A stretch of DNA of 42,597 nucleotides from an uncultured Methanobrevibacter sp. (lineage in GTDB: Archaea > Methanobacteriota > Methanobacteria > Methanobacteriales > Methanobacteriaceae): the NCBI GenBank assembly GCA_902796575.1, contig CADBPS010000120.1:1-42597 (forward strand), in the 5' to 3' direction. Positions 33,045 to 41,926 of this stretch are shown piece after piece. The position numbers and the translations under genes are program-made. Numbering within the stretch: position 1 is the first letter of the stretch; every line of letters begins with the position of its first letter. A model generated the notes under the pieces. That model did not search any database, had not been told where the DNA came from, and saw only the letters and a list, made by a program, of their open reading frames with translations.

Positions 33045-34062
33045 CTAATTTTCCCCCTTTTTCTAATTCTATTTCGAATTCACCTGATTTTTCCAAAAGA
33101 ACATCAGGTTTAACTGAAACAAATGGGAACTTCCATGATCCTAGTCTGCCTGCAATTGTACTTGCAATATTTCTGGAATTCTTTTTAATGAAAATCTCGT
33201 CATTTGCATTGACACGGACCAAAATGTTATAAGGGGCATTTTGAGTTACTTCATCAGCCAGCAGAATGTTTAATTCAAAAGTTCCCTGTTTAGTGAATAA
33301 ATCATTACGAACTGCAATCAGTGGTTTTTTCTCGAGTCCTAATCTGTCTGCAACAGTAACGGAAATGTTACCTGCATTTTTAACAGTTACCTTATAATCC
33401 TTAGGATGAACCAGAACAAAAATTACATAAGGTGCAGCTACTTCAACATCATCAACCATGTCTAAAATCTTATTGAACATTGGTATTTTGGAAAAAACAC
33501 TTTCAACTTTAGAATTAATATTTGTATCATCATCAATACGGATAATAGCCTGTTTGGCAATGTTTAATGGCGAAATCTTTAAGCCTTCCTTTCCTGTGTA
33601 GACTTCCCATTTTCTAAAGTTTAACTGTTTGATAATCTCATCAGAGATATTCTGTAAAATAGTTTTATTACGCTTAGGTTTTTTAGATCTTCCAAAAAAC
33701 AACCTGTTATTTTTAATAGTAAATGGAATTCTAAATGAATTAATATTTTTAAATTCATCAGCGTAATCCCTAAATTTATCGTTGGATAAAATTTTAGCCT
33801 TTTCATTATAAGCGATATCTAAAATAAAATGATCAGCATCATTACCTGGAGGAACTTCTTCTACATTATCATTTTCTAGAAGTTTATCAAATTCTTCCTT
33901 GTTATCAATCTCATGACGAAGTGATGCATCGGCTATAATAACAAATTCATCTTCACTCTCTTCAAGAGCTTTAACAGCAGCTAAAATATTTACCATTTGA
34001 GGCTGAGATTCCTCATTCTTGATATGGTACGCAACATTAGAAGCATCTACAACGACTTTCAT
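33037..34062 (-). CDS. NYN/Zc3h12a (Regnase)-like ribonuclease with duplicated C-terminal domain
   Basis: Residues 1 to about 140 look like the PIN-fold NYN domain of Regnase-type ribonucleases: VVDASNVAY (Asp6, Asn9), VIIADAS (Asp45), GNDADHFI (Asp75, Asp77) and LSNDKFRDY (Asp95, Asp99), an acidic set consistent with metal-dependent RNA cleavage. Residues about 201-258 and 267-324 are an internal duplication (PYVIFVLVHP/PYNILVRVNA; VADRLGLEKKP/IAGRLGSWKFP). I choose the ATG at 34062 (MKVVVDAS) behind GGTGAT. Upstream is the phosphodiesterase gene (54-base gap); downstream is the overlapping cyclase-like gene. Substrate unknown. Confidence 0.75.
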   Translation of the reverse strand: MKVVVDASNVAYHIKNEESQPQMVNILAAVKALEESEDEFVIIADASLRHEIDNKEEFDKLLENDNVEEVPPGNDADHFILDIAYNEKAKILSNDKFRDYADEFKNINSFRIPFTIKNNRLFFGRSKKPKRNKTILQNISDEIIKQLNFRKWEVYTGKEGLKISPLNIAKQAIIRIDDDTNINSKVESVFSKIPMFNKILDMVDDVEVAAPYVIFVLVHPKDYKVTVKNAGNISVTVADRLGLEKKPLIAVRNDLFTKQGTFELNILLADEVTQNAPYNILVRVNANDEIFIKKNSRNIASTIAGRLGSWKFPFVSVKPDVLLEKSGEFEIELEKGGKLDG

Positions 34063-34116
34063 AATAATCACCAATAACCTAATTCAATCATTTGTATATA
34101 TTAATAATCCGAATAT

Positions 34117-34857
34117 TTAATATTTTCTTTGGAACTTACCAAACAAAAACTTCTCTCCACCAACATGGTTAAGAAAAACCTCAATTTCCTTGTCATTTAT
34201 ATTATAAATAATATATGAATTACCAATTTTACCTCTCAGCTTATTAGAACAAAGAGAACCTGAATTAACAACAATTGTATCGTTAATTTTCCAGATATTT
34301 GGAACATGTTTGTGACCGCACAGTACCAAATCAACTTCGTGAGTAGTTAAAGTCTTTAAAATATCTCCTGCATCCGATAAAACATTACGTTCACGGCCAG
34401 TATTAGGTATCGGAATAACATGATGGTGAAGTGCTACAATGGAAAATCGCTCAGCAATGACACAGTCATCCAACTGATGTTCCATCCACAGATGTTGAGG
34501 AAGACCAATATGGCCTCTGTTTTCATCAGGAATACTAGAGTCAAGACCAATTACCGTAAATTCATTATCTTTTGTTAGTTTCCAGCTTCTCTCACCGACC
34601 AATTCCTCAAAACTCTGATTACCTAAATTACGGGAATCATGATTACCTGGAATGGCGAATAATGGAGATTTAAACATATTCAAATATTCCATCGCTTTAA
34701 CAAATTCACCATAATAACCCCTATTGGTAATATCGCCCGTTAAAATAATCATATCTGGTGCCAATGCATTAATCTCTTTAATAGCATCCATCAGAACAGA
34801 TTCACTAAATGAACCACTGCCGATATGCAGATCCGAAATGTGTACTATAACTGTCAT
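34117..34857 (-). CDS. calcineurin-like metallophosphoesterase (CpdA/Icc-like)
   Basis: All metal-ligand motifs of the class are present: SDLHIG (Asp9, His11), TGDI (Asp42), PGNHD (Asn72, His73), ALHHHV (near 144) and CGHKHVP. The overall layout is that of the CpdA/Icc group, some of which hydrolyse cyclic nucleotides, though others act on different phosphoesters. The length (246 residues) fits. It lies 5 bases after the NAC gene and 54 bases before the NYN nuclease gene, two genes from a cyclase-like protein, so a nucleotide-signal-removing role is a reasonable inference but not shown. Confidence 0.8.
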   Translation of the reverse strand: MTVIVHISDLHIGSGSFSESVLMDAIKEINALAPDMIILTGDITNRGYYGEFVKAMEYLNMFKSPLFAIPGNHDSRNLGNQSFEELVGERSWKLTKDNEFTVIGLDSSIPDENRGHIGLPQHLWMEHQLDDCVIAERFSIVALHHHVIPIPNTGRERNVLSDAGDILKTLTTHEVDLVLCGHKHVPNIWKINDTIVVNSGSLCSNKLRGKIGNSYIIYNINDKEIEVFLNHVGGEKFLFGKFQRKY

Positions 34858-34862
34858 AATAT

Positions 34863-35213
34863 CTACAATGTTAATTTCATAATAGCTTCAGCCAAATCCC
34901 CTTTACAGTCAATTAATGCCTGTTCAGCTTCTTCTTTGGAAACTTTAGCCTGATTGGCAACCATTTCAATATCATCATCAGGAATTTCAATTTCATATTC
35001 TATTTCAACTTCACGGGCAGTACCGTCAATCTGATAGGTTTCCTGACCGCCAACATTCATCACACTGACACTGGGATTATCAATAATTAACTCCTTATCA
35101 TCGAAACGAATAATAACCTCTATTGCACCATCAAGATTGTCCATTTTCATTCCCATTTTCTTCATTTGCCTTTCCATCTGTTTCATTTGTTTTCTGTTCA
35201 TTCCAGGTATCAT
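34863..35213 (-). CDS. nac: nascent polypeptide-associated complex protein (archaeal NAC)
   Basis: Archaeal NAC is a homodimeric ribosome-associated chaperone. The N-terminus MIPGMNRKQMKQMERQMKKMG is Met/Lys-rich, the NAC beta-barrel (about 30-75) follows, and a UBA domain closes the protein (VSKEEAEQALIDCKGDLAEAI, about 90-111). I place the start at the ATG at 35213, about 8 bases after GGAGGATATT; a TTG 15 bases upstream falls within that site. It is the first gene of the operon that continues into the phosphodiesterase, NYN nuclease and cyclase-like genes, which puts a ribosome factor at the head of the set. Confidence 0.92.
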   Translation of the reverse strand: MIPGMNRKQMKQMERQMKKMGMKMDNLDGAIEVIIRFDDKELIIDNPSVSVMNVGGQETYQIDGTAREVEIEYEIEIPDDDIEMVANQAKVSKEEAEQALIDCKGDLAEAIMKLTL

Positions 35214-35356
35214 AACAATATCCTCCAAAAAATAATGTTCTATGTAGTAATTTATATTTATTAGTATTATTAAAATTTTAGGCCAAGTCCCTATTGTAAT
35301 CTATAATATCTTTCAAATTTATTTATTGAATTTTACTAAAAAAACTTGAAAATTAA

Positions 35357-36493
35357 TTAAAATCCATAAATATCTCTTTCAAATCTTTCAGCAACTTTTT
35401 TCATAACTTCAGGAATATTTATATGCTGCGGGCATTCCTCAATGCAGTCTTTACAATATATACAATCAGAAGCCAGACCTGCACCGGGGATTTTCGAATA
35501 ATTAACATATGCATTGCCTACAGCAGTCCATTGATCCAGATTTTGTATCATATCATTATTGTATAAGTCAAAGAGTTTAGGAATATTAATGGATACTGGG
35601 CATGCCTCCAGACAATATTTGCATTTGGTACACTCAACAGTGATGTTGGAGTTAATAATTTCTCTTGCCTTTTCAATGATTTCATATTCATCATCATTGA
35701 GAGGGGTGAAATTTTCATAATCATCAATATTCTGCTGTAGCTGTTCAAGACTGCTGGCACCACTTAGAACCATACAAACCCCGTCAAGGCCATTTACAAA
35801 ACGCATTGCCCACGATGCTACTGATGCATCAGGATTATAATCTTTCATTAATTTTTCAGCTTCATCAGGAATATCAGCTAAAAATCCTCCTTTTAAGGGT
35901 TCCATTATAAGAATTGGTAAATCATATTTTCTTGCAACTTCATAGCATTTTCTTGACTCAACACCTTCATTTTCCCAGTCAAGATAATTAATCTGCAGCA
36001 ATACAAATTCCATCTCCGGATGTAGGTTCAAAATATTCTCCAGATACTCAGCATTTGCATGTGTTGAAAGACCCAAATGTTTAATTTTACCTTCTGCCTT
36101 CATTTTATTTGCAAATCCAAATGAATTAACATCAAGAAACCCCGTTTCTGAAAATCCGCTTACATTATGCAGTAAATAATAATCAAAATAATCTACACCC
36201 GTACGTTCTAATTGCTCATTAAAAATAGGTTCCAATTGGTCTTCACTGTTAATTGAGAATAAAGGTAGTTTATCTGCAATAACATAGGATTCACGAGGGT
36301 ATCTTTCACTTACAGCTTTTCTAAAAGCAACTTCAGAATTGCCCATATGATAGGGATAGGCAGTATCAAAAAAATTAAATCCCCTATCCATAAATAAATC
36401 AACCATTTCGTTTACACTTTCAAAATCCACACTTGATTCATCATTAACATCAAGCAAAGGCAATCTCATCATTCCAAATCCTAATTTTTTCAT
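35357..36493 (-). CDS. ferredoxin-fused aldo/keto reductase, intact tetrad
   Basis: This 378-residue protein has an AKR (beta/alpha)8 barrel (about 1-275) with the tetrad Asp and Tyr in FFDTAYPYH, Lys in VIADKLP and His in YLLHNV. A C-terminal 2[4Fe-4S]-type region follows: CTKCKYCLEACP and CIYCKDCIEECP. Such fusions occur in anaerobes and probably pass electrons between ferredoxin-like clusters and a nicotinamide or other cofactor. The substrate is unknown. It lies 18 bases downstream of a divergent paralogue, forming a two-gene operon. Confidence 0.82.
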   Translation of the reverse strand: MKKLGFGMMRLPLLDVNDESSVDFESVNEMVDLFMDRGFNFFDTAYPYHMGNSEVAFRKAVSERYPRESYVIADKLPLFSINSEDQLEPIFNEQLERTGVDYFDYYLLHNVSGFSETGFLDVNSFGFANKMKAEGKIKHLGLSTHANAEYLENILNLHPEMEFVLLQINYLDWENEGVESRKCYEVARKYDLPILIMEPLKGGFLADIPDEAEKLMKDYNPDASVASWAMRFVNGLDGVCMVLSGASSLEQLQQNIDDYENFTPLNDDEYEIIEKAREIINSNITVECTKCKYCLEACPVSINIPKLFDLYNNDMIQNLDQWTAVGNAYVNYSKIPGAGLASDCIYCKDCIEECPQHINIPEVMKKVAERFERDIYGF

Positions 36494-36511
36494 AAAACAA
36501 CCACCAATAAT

Positions 36512-37657
36512 TTATTGAGTAAATAAATCATAAGCATCCAGCATTATATCAACTATTTTAACGTTAAACGGACATCTGTCCTCACATTCACCGCATGCAA
36601 TACAGTGTGAAGCATTGTAAGTTAAATTATTGTAATGCTCACTGACACTTGAAGGAACATCATCATGAATTCTGGCCAAATCAAAGAGTTTAATCAGCAT
36701 TGCAATATCAATTCCTGAACTGCAGGGTGCACAGTGACCGCAGTACATGCATTTACCCTCGAAGGAATGTTTTGGAGCATTGGCTAAAATATCCCGGTAA
36801 TCCTTTTCACTTTCAGATGCATCTTCATATTTAACGGCTTCAGCCATTTCATCAATATTTTCTACACCTACAAATATGCTGCAAACACCTTTTTGAGATA
36901 AAGCATAATGAATACACTGGACAGGAGTTAATGCAACACCAAATGGAGATTCATTTTCATCAAATAATTTTCCACTGGCATATCCCTTCATTACAGTAAT
37001 AGGAATCTGATTATCTTCACATATCTGATAAAGTTCAGCTCTTTTGGAATCCAGTCCTGCAAGTCCATCATATTTATCATCATCCCTGTAATCCTCCAAA
37101 GTTCCAGTTGAAGGAAACATATCATATGCAGGATTGATGCTGAACATCAGCAATTCAATTTCAGGATTGTTGACTGCTAAAAGTGCGATATCAGTATTAT
37201 GGGTACTTAAACCAATATGTTTTATTATTTTTCTGCTTTTCAAGTCCATGACATAGTCCATAAATTCTCCGGACATTATCTCTTCATAATCACTTAGTTC
37301 ATCAACATAATGAATCATTCCAAAATCAAGACTTTCAATCTGAAGACGTGTCATTAAATCATCAAATGCCTCTTTAACTTTTTTGATATCACGGGTTCTT
37401 ACATACTGATTGTCCTGCCAGGTAGCTCCGATATGTCCTTGAATAATCCACTTATCACGACTTTCCTTAATGGCACGACCTAAATTTGTCCTGACGGTGG
37501 GTTCACTCATCCAGCAGTCAAGAAAATTAATCCCCATATCTTCACAGTAACGGATTATTTCTTCAACCTCACAGAAAGGCCTTTCAACATACCATTCAGC
37601 ACCAAAAGCTATTTCACTTACTTCCAAACCTGTTTTACCCAACACATTATATTTCAT
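36512..37657 (-). CDS. ferredoxin-fused aldo/keto reductase-like protein, tetrad incomplete
   Basis: This 381-residue protein has the same layout as its neighbour, with a barrel followed by CMYCGHCAPCSSG and CIACGECEDRCP. The tetrad is degenerate. Where the family has D-T-A-x-x-Y-G, this protein has FLDCWMSEP, with Asp kept but Tyr absent. Where the catalytic Lys is expected it has IIQGHIGA, with no Lys. His in GMIHYVD is kept. A similar QGH subgroup occurs in clostridial proteins as I recall. The true activity may not be carbonyl reduction. It is the first gene of the pair. Confidence 0.78.
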   Translation of the reverse strand: MKYNVLGKTGLEVSEIAFGAEWYVERPFCEVEEIIRYCEDMGINFLDCWMSEPTVRTNLGRAIKESRDKWIIQGHIGATWQDNQYVRTRDIKKVKEAFDDLMTRLQIESLDFGMIHYVDELSDYEEIMSGEFMDYVMDLKSRKIIKHIGLSTHNTDIALLAVNNPEIELLMFSINPAYDMFPSTGTLEDYRDDDKYDGLAGLDSKRAELYQICEDNQIPITVMKGYASGKLFDENESPFGVALTPVQCIHYALSQKGVCSIFVGVENIDEMAEAVKYEDASESEKDYRDILANAPKHSFEGKCMYCGHCAPCSSGIDIAMLIKLFDLARIHDDVPSSVSEHYNNLTYNASHCIACGECEDRCPFNVKIVDIMLDAYDLFTQ

Positions 37658-37733
37658 TAAAAAAACCTGACCTCAAAAAAATACTGACTAACACTGTAAT
37701 GTTTATAAATCAAAATATATAAATCAATTTATC

Positions 37734-38276
37734 ATGAAAAAAAGATGTTTCTGGGTGAATAAGGAAGAAATATACATTAAATATCATGATGAGGAATGGG
37801 GTGTTCCTGAGCATGATGATGATAAGCTATTTGAATTACTGGTTCTTGAATCCTTTCAGTCAGGATTGTCATGGATTACCATTTTAAAAAAACGTGAGGA
37901 TTTCAGAAAAGCCTTTGATGGGTTTGATATTGATTGCATCACCAAATATGGTGAAGATAAAATCAATGAACTGGCTGAAAATGAAAAAATAATACGCCAC
38001 AAAGGAAAAATTAGAGCAACAATAACTAATGCACGCGTTTTTAAAGAAATACAAAAGGAATACAGTAGTTTCAACAAATATATATGGGGATTTACAGACG
38101 GTAAAATCATATACAATGAATATTTAACCAAATCAGAATTGTCTGATAAAATAGCTGAGGATTTGAAAGATAAAGGTATGAAATTTATCGGTTCAACTAC
38201 AGTATATTCATATCTGGAAGCTATTGGAATTATTAACAATCATACAAAAGATTGCTTTAAATACAAAGCCCAATAA
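37734..38276 (+). CDS. tag: DNA-3-methyladenine glycosylase I
   Basis: Tag removes 3-methyladenine from alkylated DNA. The N-terminus MKKRCFW and YHDEEWGVP carry the zinc Cys and the signature of the family. SGLSWITILKKR and the glycosylase Asp/Glu region follow, and the C-terminal NNHTKDCF supplies the remaining His and Cys zinc ligands. The length (180 residues) is typical. The family is mostly bacterial, so acquisition by transfer is possible. It is followed 23 bases later by a flavin-binding protein gene on the same strand. Confidence 0.9.
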   Translation: MKKRCFWVNKEEIYIKYHDEEWGVPEHDDDKLFELLVLESFQSGLSWITILKKREDFRKAFDGFDIDCITKYGEDKINELAENEKIIRHKGKIRATITNARVFKEIQKEYSSFNKYIWGFTDGKIIYNEYLTKSELSDKIAEDLKDKGMKFIGSTTVYSYLEAIGIINNHTKDCFKYKAQ

Positions 38277-38299
38277 AAAAAATAAACAGGTGATTTAAA

Positions 38300-38713
38300 A
38301 TGTCAGATATCAAAAAAGTGGATGATTTCATAGATGAAGCAGGAGTATTTTTCCTTGCAAGTATTGACGGCGACCAGGCAAAATGCAGACCATTAGGTTT
38401 TCATATGCTGGTTGATGACAAAATATACTTTGGAGTTGGAACATTCAAAGATGTTTACAAACAGATTATGGAAAATCCGAAAATAGAAATTGTAGCTTTG
38501 AACAATGAAAAAGACAAATTCCTCAGATATTACGGGGAAGCAGTAATCGACGAAAATCCTGAACTGGTTGAAAAAACCTTTGAAATAATGCCTGAAATCG
38601 GTGAAATCTATAAGAAAAACAACTGGGAAATGGGAATGTTTTATCTGGACAATGCAACAGCAGAATTCAGAAACCTCTTCGATGCTGAAGAAACCTTAAA
38701 ATTTAAATATTAA
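38300..38713 (+). CDS. pyridoxamine 5'-phosphate oxidase family (FMN-binding split barrel) protein
   Basis: The 137 residues have the split beta-barrel pattern: GVFFLASIDGDQAKCRPLG at residues about 14-32, IYFGVG, and NPKIEIVALN, where bound flavin or F420 phosphate would lie. CRPLGF matches the usual R-P-(L/M) phosphate-contact motif. Substrate and cofactor are not certain. AGGTGATTTAAA precedes the ATG. It is probably cotranscribed with tag. It is not a true PdxH, which is longer. Confidence 0.78.
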   Translation: MSDIKKVDDFIDEAGVFFLASIDGDQAKCRPLGFHMLVDDKIYFGVGTFKDVYKQIMENPKIEIVALNNEKDKFLRYYGEAVIDENPELVEKTFEIMPEIGEIYKKNNWEMGMFYLDNATAEFRNLFDAEETLKFKY

Positions 38714-38747
38714 TAAAAAAAAATAGTGGGGATTGATTATTTGCAGA

Positions 38748-38864
38748 TTAATCTCCCTTATTCCAATTTAAAATACCATAAACAATACATAGAAGTGTGG
38801 ACAGGATAATTCCAACATAAACTCCCCAAATCCATGGATCTTCAATTCCAAGAATCACCATCAT
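38748..38864 (-). CDS. symporter small accessory protein (38 residues)
   Basis: A 38-residue single-helix protein has IEDPWIWGVYVG near the N-terminus and ends LNWNKGD, matching the small accessory proteins encoded next to sodium:solute symporters. Its first ATG overlaps the symporter stop as ATGA, and the symporter's last codons GAAGTGATGC include a GTGAT-type ribosome binding site, so it is translationally coupled. It would sit in the membrane with the transporter. The next ATG (38861) is an alternative start. It is too short for the usual gene-length cut-off. Confidence 0.82.
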   Translation of the reverse strand: MMVILGIEDPWIWGVYVGIILSTLLCIVYGILNWNKGD

Positions 38865-40471
38865 GCATCACTTCCTTTATTATCAATGTTTACAAATGCC
38901 TTGTCAATAACTTCCTGTGATAATGGTTTTGTAAGCAAGCTGACAACAATTGTGAAAACAGCAGACACAGGTACTGCAATTAACATAACATCAATGAACG
39001 GCCATGGTGCAGCCTGAATTAATGATTCAACACCAAATAATGACATGCATATTCCTATTCCTTTTGCAGTTTTTGCGAAAACGAAAATCAGCCAGAACAA
39101 GCTGACAAATGTTCCTGACAGGATTCCTGCAATGGCACCGGCTTTTGTAATTCCTTTCCAGTATAAAGCTCCTAAAAATACCGGTAAAAATGCAGCAGCA
39201 CAGATTTCGAAGAATAAACTTGTTCCAAGCGCAACAACACTTCCAGGTAATGAAAAAGCCATAATTAAAGCTAATATAATAGCTATTAAAATACCGACTC
39301 TGGATATTGATATCTGATCCAGTTTCTGTTTGGATTTTTTCCTTAGAGTACCGTATATATCTACACCAAATGCAGTTCCCTGAGTATGAAGCTGTGAAGA
39401 TATTGTAGACATTGCAGCTGCAATCAAAGACAATAAGAAGATATACACAAACCATTCAGGCAAAGCCATAGTAATAAATGTTGGTATAATCTTATCAATG
39501 TTTCCTCCAACTACATCAACAGCAATTTTACCCAGTTTATCATAGAAATAAACATTTGAAAGTGATCCGACAATATATGCTGTTGTTGGCATTATAGCAA
39601 TGAAAATTCCACCAATCAAAACAGACCTGTTTAATTCCTTGTCGGATTTTACTGTCATGAATCTAACAATAAGTGACGGCTGTGCAAGTACACCTATTCC
39701 AACACCGATTAATGTTGAAGATACTAAACTCCACCAGAACGGAGTTCCAAACTCGGGAAATGTAGTCCAACCCGTACCGCCTGTTGAAACAGCACTTGAA
39801 GGATATAAACCAACCATATTGGAAAGAGCAGTATTTGCATGGTCTACACCACCAAGCAACCAGTATACAAATGCAAGTAAAAACAGCATTGCAACAACCA
39901 TAATTGTACCCTGCAGTGCATCAGTATACATAACACCACGTATTCCACCAAACAGCACATAGAAAGTAATAATAATAGAAAGAATAAGAAGTGCAACACT
40001 AAAATTTATTAATAAAGAAGATTCTAAAAATCTTGCAGCACCAATAAGTACAACAGCGGCATACAAAGGCATTGCAAGGAATATAATCAAACCTGAAACG
40101 TAATGAATAAATTTAGAGTCAAAACGTTTGCCTAAAAACTCAGGGAATGTTAATGAATCAAGTGCATGTCCCATTCGACGAGTCCTTTTTCCTAAAAATA
40201 CAAATGCTATGAATACACCAATGATAATGTTTAAAAATGCCAACCACAGTACACTCATACCATATTCACCAGCAACTCCTCCAAAACCCACAATAGCTGC
40301 CGTCGATATGAAAGTAGCCCCATAACTCATTGCCATGATAAATGGATGTGTATCCTTACCAGCTATCATAAAATCTTCTGAGGAATTAGTTTTCTTATAT
40401 GCATAATAACCCACAGCAACCAAAGCAAAAATGTAGATTATAAATACAATAGTTAAAATCATAATGTCCAT
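38861..40471 (-). CDS. sodium:solute symporter (SSS) family transporter
   Basis: This 536-residue polytopic protein has about 13 transmembrane helices. Family features are GGIRGVMYTDALQG (about residues 173-186), the early substrate-region segment SYGATFISTAAIVG, and SLIAAAMSTISSQLHTQGT. It would import an organic solute with sodium. The substrate is not readable; SSS members include acetate, proline and pantothenate carriers. The gene is divergent from the aryl-acid-type CoA ligase gene and shares an upstream palindrome with it, so an aromatic or other organic acid is a reasonable guess. Confidence 0.88.
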   Translation of the reverse strand: MDIMILTIVFIIYIFALVAVGYYAYKKTNSSEDFMIAGKDTHPFIMAMSYGATFISTAAIVGFGGVAGEYGMSVLWLAFLNIIIGVFIAFVFLGKRTRRMGHALDSLTFPEFLGKRFDSKFIHYVSGLIIFLAMPLYAAVVLIGAARFLESSLLINFSVALLILSIIITFYVLFGGIRGVMYTDALQGTIMVVAMLFLLAFVYWLLGGVDHANTALSNMVGLYPSSAVSTGGTGWTTFPEFGTPFWWSLVSSTLIGVGIGVLAQPSLIVRFMTVKSDKELNRSVLIGGIFIAIMPTTAYIVGSLSNVYFYDKLGKIAVDVVGGNIDKIIPTFITMALPEWFVYIFLLSLIAAAMSTISSQLHTQGTAFGVDIYGTLRKKSKQKLDQISISRVGILIAIILALIMAFSLPGSVVALGTSLFFEICAAAFLPVFLGALYWKGITKAGAIAGILSGTFVSLFWLIFVFAKTAKGIGICMSLFGVESLIQAAPWPFIDVMLIAVPVSAVFTIVVSLLTKPLSQEVIDKAFVNIDNKGSDA

Positions 40472-40538
40472 AATCTAAACCTCAATAAAGTAGTTTATAA
40501 TAGCATTTATTTAAATATATTCATAAAAATGAATAACA

Positions 40539-40552
40539 GTACAGATTTGTAC
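40539..40552. promoter_or_regulatory. palindrome GTACA-N4-TGTAC between divergent symporter and CoA ligase genes
   Basis: The perfect inverted repeat lies in the 144-base divergent promoter region. It is about 12 bases upstream of the ligase TATA box and about 25 bases upstream of AT-rich TATA-like sequence for the symporter. The position suits an operator acting on both genes. Confidence 0.45.
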
Positions 40553-40563
40553 ATCTAAAAAGA

Positions 40564-40571
40564 TTTATAAA
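40564..40571 (+). promoter_or_regulatory. candidate TATA box for the CoA ligase gene
   Basis: TTTATAAA is about 50 bases upstream of the ATG at 40616, predicting a start near 40592 and a short leader containing AGGTTAGGG. Confidence 0.5.
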
Positions 40572-40615
40572 CATAAAAATAATAATATAATGTATAAATT
40601 AGGTTAGGGATAAAA

Positions 40616-41911
40616 ATGGTTTGGAATGAAAACGAATGTTTAAGTAAAGACGAAAAAGAAAAAATTCAGTTGGAAAGATTGAAAAAAACCGTGAAATTAG
40701 CATATGAAAATGTTGAATTTTACAGAAAAAGATTTGATGAAATAAGTTTGAAACCTGAAGATATTAAAACATTAAAGGATATCGAAAAAATTCCGTATAC
40801 AACAAAAAGTGATTTGAGGGAAGCTTATCCATTAGGTCTGCTTGCTGTATCAAGGGATGAAATAGTGGAAGTCCATGCTTCTTCGGGAACAACCGGAAAA
40901 CCGACAGTAACAGCATATACACAAAATGATTTGGATATATGGGGAGAATGTATAGCACGTGGTTTGACAATGGCTGGAGCCAAAAAAGATTATATAATTC
41001 AAAATGCATACGGATACGGATTGTTCACCGGAGGATTTGGAATACACCATGGAGGAAATAGATTAGGAGCAATTACAATACCAATATCTGCTGGAAATAC
41101 CCGAAGGCAACTGGATACTATGGTCGATTTTCAAAGTGATATAATAACGTGCACACCATCATATGCAATGTATCTTGGAGAATCACGCCAGAAAGCAGGA
41201 ATTCCACTTGAAGACATCAACCTGAAAGTAGGAATACACGGTGCTGAAATGTGGACCGATGAAATGAGAAAAAGAATTGAAGAATCTCTCGGCATAAAAA
41301 CCTATAATATTTATGGTCTGACCGAAGTAATGGGGCCTGGAGTTGCACAGGAATGTAGCCAGCAGAACGGAATGCACATTCAGGATGACCATTTCTATCC
41401 GGAAATCATAGATCCAAAAACAGGAGAAACCCTGGACTATGGAGAACCGGGAGAACTAGTATTAACATCACTTACAAAAACAGGAATGCCCATAATAAGG
41501 TTTAGAACAAAAGATTTAACGACATTGACAGAAGAAAAATGTGAATGTGGAAGAACAACTGTAAGAATGAGCAGAATAACTGGAAGAAGCGACGATATGC
41601 TTAAAATCAAAGGAGTAATGGTTTTCCCATCACAAATAGAAAAAGCATTGCTTAAAATTAACGGAATAACTCCAAACTACCTAATCCATGTAACAAGACC
41701 AGATATTCTTGATGAAGTTGAAGTGAAGGTTGAAACAACAAAAGAATTATTCTTTGATGAAGTAAAAGAAATGGAAAAACTAGAAAAACAAATTCAAGCA
41801 TCAATCAGATCAGAAACTGGTTTAAGAGTAGATGTAACATTATGTGAACCAGAAACACTTCCAAGAAGCGAAGGAAAAGCCGTACGTGTAATAGACGAAA
41901 GGAAATTATGA
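40616..41911 (+). CDS. phenylacetate-CoA ligase family (PaaK-like) enzyme
   Basis: This AMP-forming ligase has 431 residues. Signature motifs are [12 protein letters not shown] (about 84-95, the phosphate-binding loop), [10 protein letters not shown] (about 236-245), and [21 protein letters not shown] (about 323-344), as in PaaK. In methanogens such ligases activate arylacetates, which indolepyruvate:ferredoxin oxidoreductase can carboxylate to make aromatic amino acids; this link is known for other methanogens and inferred here. AGGTTAGGG precedes the ATG. Fifteen bases downstream is a tandem ACT protein, a frequent partner of this gene. Confidence 0.85.
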   Translation: MVWNENECLSKDEKEKIQLERLKKTVKLAYENVEFYRKRFDEISLKPEDIKTLKDIEKIPYTTKSDLREAYPLGLLAVSRDEIVEVHASSGTTGKPTVTAYTQNDLDIWGECIARGLTMAGAKKDYIIQNAYGYGLFTGGFGIHHGGNRLGAITIPISAGNTRRQLDTMVDFQSDIITCTPSYAMYLGESRQKAGIPLEDINLKVGIHGAEMWTDEMRKRIEESLGIKTYNIYGLTEVMGPGVAQECSQQNGMHIQDDHFYPEIIDPKTGETLDYGEPGELVLTSLTKTGMPIIRFRTKDLTTLTEEKCECGRTTVRMSRITGRSDDMLKIKGVMVFPSQIEKALLKINGITPNYLIHVTRPDILDEVEVKVETTKELFFDEVKEMEKLEKQIQASIRSETGLRVDVTLCEPETLPRSEGKAVRVIDERKL

Positions 41912-41926
41912 AAAAGGTGAAATAAA

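Noticed and set aside
39027-39455. 142-codon alternative frame inside the symporter gene
   Set aside because: Cys/Tyr/Ser-rich shadow frame; the symporter frame has clear transmembrane and family motifs.
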